From Syntrophaceae bacterium (GTDB taxonomy: Bacteria > Desulfobacterota > Syntrophia > Syntrophales > UBA2185): DNA of 8,087 bases. The position numbers and the translations under genes were made by a program. Numbering within the stretch: the first letter of the stretch is position 1; each line of letters begins with the position of its first letter. The stretch is from positions 1 to 8,087 of the forward strand of contig DNUI01000116.1 of NCBI GenBank assembly GCA_003508565.1, written 5' to 3'. Below the pieces are notes generated by a model. The model searched no databases. It was not told where the DNA came from and was given only the letters and a program-made list of their open reading frames with translations. Shown here one piece after another: positions 5,733 to 8,087 of this stretch.

Positions 5733-6371
5733 TTGATCGAAACGCCGCTGGACAAACTCATCCAGGGAAGGAAAAGCATCCGGAAATATACGAAGGATAC
5801 GCCGCCGGAGGAGTGGATTAAAAAAATGATCCTGTCGGCAATGAAAGCACCCTCCCCGACAAACAGCCAGCCGGTGCGATTCATTCGTATACTCTCCCCC
5901 GAATTAAAGGAGCAGCTGCACCAGGCGATGGAACATGGACGGGAGAGTTTACTGGAGGCTATTAAGAATGCTCCCAGTTCCAAAAGATTGAAAAACTGGG
6001 TAAATGCCTACTTCCGGTTTTCGGAGTTTATGTTCCTCGCTCCCGTCCTCTTTGCAGTGGGAACAACCTCGACGTTCGTCAGCCTCTCAGAAAGGCTCTT
6101 CCGGGCCGGCATGAGGGAACAGGGACACAAAAAACACAGAGACGTGGATATCGCGGTGGGACTGGCCCTGAAGGGATATCTTTTAAAGGGGGAAGAGCTC
6201 GGTCTCGGCTCCTGCATACTTACTGCCCCTCTGATCTTTATCGAAGAGCCGGAAATTATTTTCCCTCTGAAGGGGGTAGAAATCAAGTGCTTTATTACCA
6301 CGGGCTATCCCGATGAAGAACCGGATCACATTACACGAAAGGATTTTAACGAAATCTACAGGGAAATGTAA
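5733..6371 (+). CDS. Nitroreductase-family FMN oxidoreductase
   Basis: A 212-residue protein of the nitroreductase fold, a family of dimeric FMN enzymes using NAD(P)H. Visible motifs are RKSIRKYT (13-20) with FMN-phosphate-binding R13, S15 and R17; APSPTNSQPVRF (39-50); the helix leading to LGLGSCILTAP (156-166); and CFITTGYPDEEP (186-197). The start is TTG, supported by AAGGGAG (5718-5724) 8 nt upstream and by family similarity starting at residue 5 or so; no nearby in-frame ATG fits. It lies between the ACP (3 nt gap) and the ketosynthase (0 nt gap), so it is very likely co-translated with them. I infer it supplies the missing enoyl-reduction step or another redox step on the ACP-bound chain. 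Alternatives include a ferredoxin-like or other flavin redox role. The substrate is unknown. Confidence 0.85.
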   Translation: MIETPLDKLIQGRKSIRKYTKDTPPEEWIKKMILSAMKAPSPTNSQPVRFIRILSPELKEQLHQAMEHGRESLLEAIKNAPSSKRLKNWVNAYFRFSEFMFLAPVLFAVGTTSTFVSLSERLFRAGMREQGHKKHRDVDIAVGLALKGYLLKGEELGLGSCILTAPLIFIEEPEIIFPLKGVEIKCFITTGYPDEEPDHITRKDFNEIYREM

Positions 6372-7574
6372 ATGAAGCGCAGGGTCGTCATAACCTCTAT
6401 GGGGGTCATTTCCTCTCTCGGCGATAATGACGGAGAGATAGTAAAAAACCTCAAAGAGAGAAAAGTTAATTTTGAGAGGCCTGTCTTTGATAGCGACGTC
6501 GTCACCGCGCCTGTGGCGAACTTCAATATCCGGGATTACACGGGTCGTTTCAAGGACGGCCGTTACCTTAGCCGGGGTGCCAAGTTTGCCGTTGCAGCCG
6601 CAATGTCGGCAATACAATATTCCGGCTACAAAAAGGAGGACCTGGCAGAAGCGGGGCTTTTTGTAGGTACGGGCCCAAACCTCGATATCGGTGGGGAATT
6701 CCCTGAGATCAAGGAGGGAAATATTGACCGGGAAGACCTTCAGGCTTTATGGATCCTGAAATTTCTCCCGAACACGGCAGCTTCCATCATCGCAAAGCTT
6801 GCAGGTGTCCATGGAGAGAATCTTACGGTATCAACCGCCTGTTCGGCATCCCTGCAAGCCGTAGGAGAGGCTTTTCGAAAAATAAAAGCAGGACATCTCG
6901 ATTCCGCCATTGCCGGAGGGGGGGATTCACGCCTGAGTCACGGAGGGATCCTGGCGTACAAGAAGGCGGGAGCCCTCTATGCCGGGAACAGTGATCCCGA
7001 TAAGGCAAGTCGGCCCTTTGATAGCAACCGAAGGGGTTTTGTGCCCGGGGAGGGGGGGAGTTTCTTTCTTTTGGAAACATTGGAAAAGGCGAGGGAAAGA
7101 GGAGCGACTATTTACGGTGAAATCTGCGGCTACGCAAGTTCTCTGGATGCATATACCATGACGGCCCCGGAAAGAGATGGAAAGTGGGGAAGGATCGCGG
7201 TGACAGCCGCATTACGGGAGGCGGAAATGTCCCCCTCTCAGATCGACGTGATTTCGACACACGGAACAGGAACCCTTCTCAACGACGCAAGGGAGGCCAC
7301 CCTTATTGAAGATATTTATGCGGGATGCACACCGCGGGTTATTGCCCTGAAGTCCTGGATCGGCCACACCTCATCTGCCTGTGGGGCATTAGAACTTGCG
7401 ATTTCTTTGCTATGCATGCGGGAGAATTACCTTCCTGAAATCAGAAACCTTGAGGAGCCCTGCCACGAGGATATCAATTTCATCCGGAACGGGGAAAACT
7501 CTTCTTTCGGCACGTGCGTCATAGAAAATTTCGGTTTTGGCGGACAGAACAGCGTTCTGGTTATAAGGAAATGA
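6372..7574 (+). CDS. FabF-like 3-oxoacyl-ACP synthase (condensing enzyme)
   Basis: A 400-residue elongating ketosynthase, close to FabF length (about 412). The full Cys-His-His set is present: C157 in STACSAS, H297 in STHGTGTLLND, and K327/H332 in LKSWIGHTSSACGA. VPGEGG (224-229) and the C-terminal loop FGFGGQNS (387-394) are also intact, so it should catalyse decarboxylative Claisen condensation with malonyl-ACP and is not a chain-length-factor homologue. It is shorter than FabF near residues 100-130, where the acyl-pocket and dimer loops usually lie. ATG follows the nitroreductase stop directly, with GGGA about 7 nt upstream. In this context I infer it extends a short acyl-ACP, possibly a dicarboxylic one, toward pimeloyl-ACP; a polyene or other lipid product is an alternative. 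Confidence 0.9.
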   Translation: MKRRVVITSMGVISSLGDNDGEIVKNLKERKVNFERPVFDSDVVTAPVANFNIRDYTGRFKDGRYLSRGAKFAVAAAMSAIQYSGYKKEDLAEAGLFVGTGPNLDIGGEFPEIKEGNIDREDLQALWILKFLPNTAASIIAKLAGVHGENLTVSTACSASLQAVGEAFRKIKAGHLDSAIAGGGDSRLSHGGILAYKKAGALYAGNSDPDKASRPFDSNRRGFVPGEGGSFFLLETLEKARERGATIYGEICGYASSLDAYTMTAPERDGKWGRIAVTAALREAEMSPSQIDVISTHGTGTLLNDAREATLIEDIYAGCTPRVIALKSWIGHTSSACGALELAISLLCMRENYLPEIRNLEEPCHEDINFIRNGENSSFGTCVIENFGFGGQNSVLVIRK

Positions 7575-8023
7575 TGGCGGAAATTGTCATTAATACCGGA
7601 TTACACGGTTTTGTGATGCTGGACAGTGTTGTGGAAGTCAGTACATCTCATATTGCCGGTGCTCGATCGTTTTCCGATGTCCCTTTCTATATTGGCCTGG
7701 AATCGCTTGCTCAGTTAGGCGCTTACCACATCCGTTATCTCACGGGTTTTACCAGACACGTTTTTCTGATAAAAATAATTCACTGCAGTTTCCCCGCGGG
7801 AAAAGGTGTGGACGGAGAATACTTCCTCTCCGGAAATCTTCTCAGCCAAAGCGATTCTTCTTTTCATTGTCGCCTGAAGATGGAAAAGGAAAACAAAACC
7901 TTCATGGAAGGGGAATTTCTTTTTGCGGCAGTCGACTATGATCATAATTTCCAGAGTGAACGGTTACGTCACCACTACACGAAGGTTTTTTCATGTTTGC
8001 ACAGAGATATAAAACCAGACTAA
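7574..8023 (+). CDS. ApeP-like hotdog protein lacking the catalytic His
   Basis: A 149-residue hotdog-fold protein resembling the predicted 3-hydroxyacyl-ACP dehydratase group COG4706 (ApeP of aryl polyene clusters). GLHGFVMLDSVVEV (9-22) aligns with LPHRxPFLLVDRV of FabZ, and VPFYIGLESLAQLGAYH (36-52) aligns with the central-helix segment PGVLxxEAMAQ, giving E43 as the catalytic Glu position. The HFPG loop that should carry the catalytic His is missing; the chain runs straight from RSFSD to VPFY. ATG 7574 shares its A with the ketosynthase TGA; AAGGA is 4 nt upstream. ATG 7571, giving an ATGA overlap, is possible but only 1 nt from AAGGA. I infer it pairs with the His-bearing hotdog protein at 4081-4425; a non-catalytic or thioesterase role is an alternative. 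Confidence 0.8.
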   Translation: MAEIVINTGLHGFVMLDSVVEVSTSHIAGARSFSDVPFYIGLESLAQLGAYHIRYLTGFTRHVFLIKIIHCSFPAGKGVDGEYFLSGNLLSQSDSSFHCRLKMEKENKTFMEGEFLFAAVDYDHNFQSERLRHHYTKVFSCLHRDIKPD

Positions 8024-8034
8024 GTGTTCAAAAG

Positions 8035-8066
8035 ACCTCCGGCCTCCACCGCGATCCTCCGGAGGT
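8035..8066. other. Hairpin after the last gene, containing a Shine-Dalgarno-like arm
   Basis: ACCTCCGG (8035-8042) and CCGGAGGT (8059-8066) form a perfect 8-bp GC-rich stem with a 16-nt loop, starting 12 nt after the stop codon. No T tract follows, so it is not a standard intrinsic terminator. The right arm contains GGAGGT, a perfect ribosome-binding sequence, but no start codon follows within the 21 nt left in the window. Confidence 0.45.
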
Positions 8067-8087
8067 AACCACGAAGGACGGAAAATT

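Noticed and set aside
6183..6617. 144-codon open frame on the minus strand across the nitroreductase/ketosynthase junction
   Set aside because: Antisense to two genes with intact motifs, and no recognisable domain.
6372..7574. Chain-length-factor (inactive ketosynthase partner) reading of the FabF-like gene
   Set aside because: The active-site Cys157 and both histidines are present, unlike chain-length factors, and there is no second ketosynthase gene in the window.

Overview
This window holds a biotin-synthesis locus joined to a compact, dedicated type II fatty-acid-synthase-like gene set. It probably comes from an anaerobic bacterium, most plausibly a Desulfobacterota/deltaproteobacterium-like lineage. 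That placement is inference. It rests on a BioB that has Ser at a canonical [2Fe-2S] Cys position plus extra cysteines, and on intergenic repeats of kinds I associate with such genomes (TGTCATT-CGA palindromes and GGATTCAA heptads).

Layout. Positions 1-440 hold no convincing gene, only a palindromic repeat (167-268) and a small hairpin. bioB (441-1418, minus) faces away from birA (1557-2540, plus). Between them, at 1496-1527, is a textbook-spaced BirA operator (two 9-nt half-sites, 14-nt spacer), and each half-site contains an outward-pointing -35-like hexamer. birA is followed after 12 nt by bioA (2553-3914). A long-hairpin heptad repeat (3933-4049) separates bioA from the second block. That block contains a FabZ-like hotdog protein (4081-4425), an SDR ketoreductase (4436-5179), a second palindromic repeat (5199-5314), an unusually long acyl carrier protein (5358-5729), an FMN nitroreductase-family protein (5733-6371), a FabF-like ketosynthase (6372-7574) and a second hotdog protein resembling ApeP/COG4706 (7574-8023). 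The last four genes are packed with 3 nt or less between them, or overlap.

How the genes may work together. BioA and BioB are late biotin enzymes and BirA is the ligase/repressor. The ACP, ketosynthase, ketoreductase and dehydratases make up a fatty-acid elongation cycle apart from an orthodox enoyl reductase; the nitroreductase-family flavoprotein occupies that gap. Because the set sits beside biotin genes and no bioC/bioH, bioW, bioI or bioZ is visible here, I infer a dedicated pathway to the pimeloyl moiety that could handle omega-carboxyl acyl chains without methyl-ester masking. bioF and bioD are not in the window and may lie outside it.

The most striking detail is that the two hotdog proteins are complementary half-enzymes. 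The first keeps the catalytic His (HFPG motif) but has His where the catalytic Glu/Asp belongs. The second keeps the Glu (GLESLAQ) but lacks the HFPG loop. FabZ active sites are built from His and Glu of opposite subunits, so the pair may form an obligate heterodimeric dehydratase with one composite active site.
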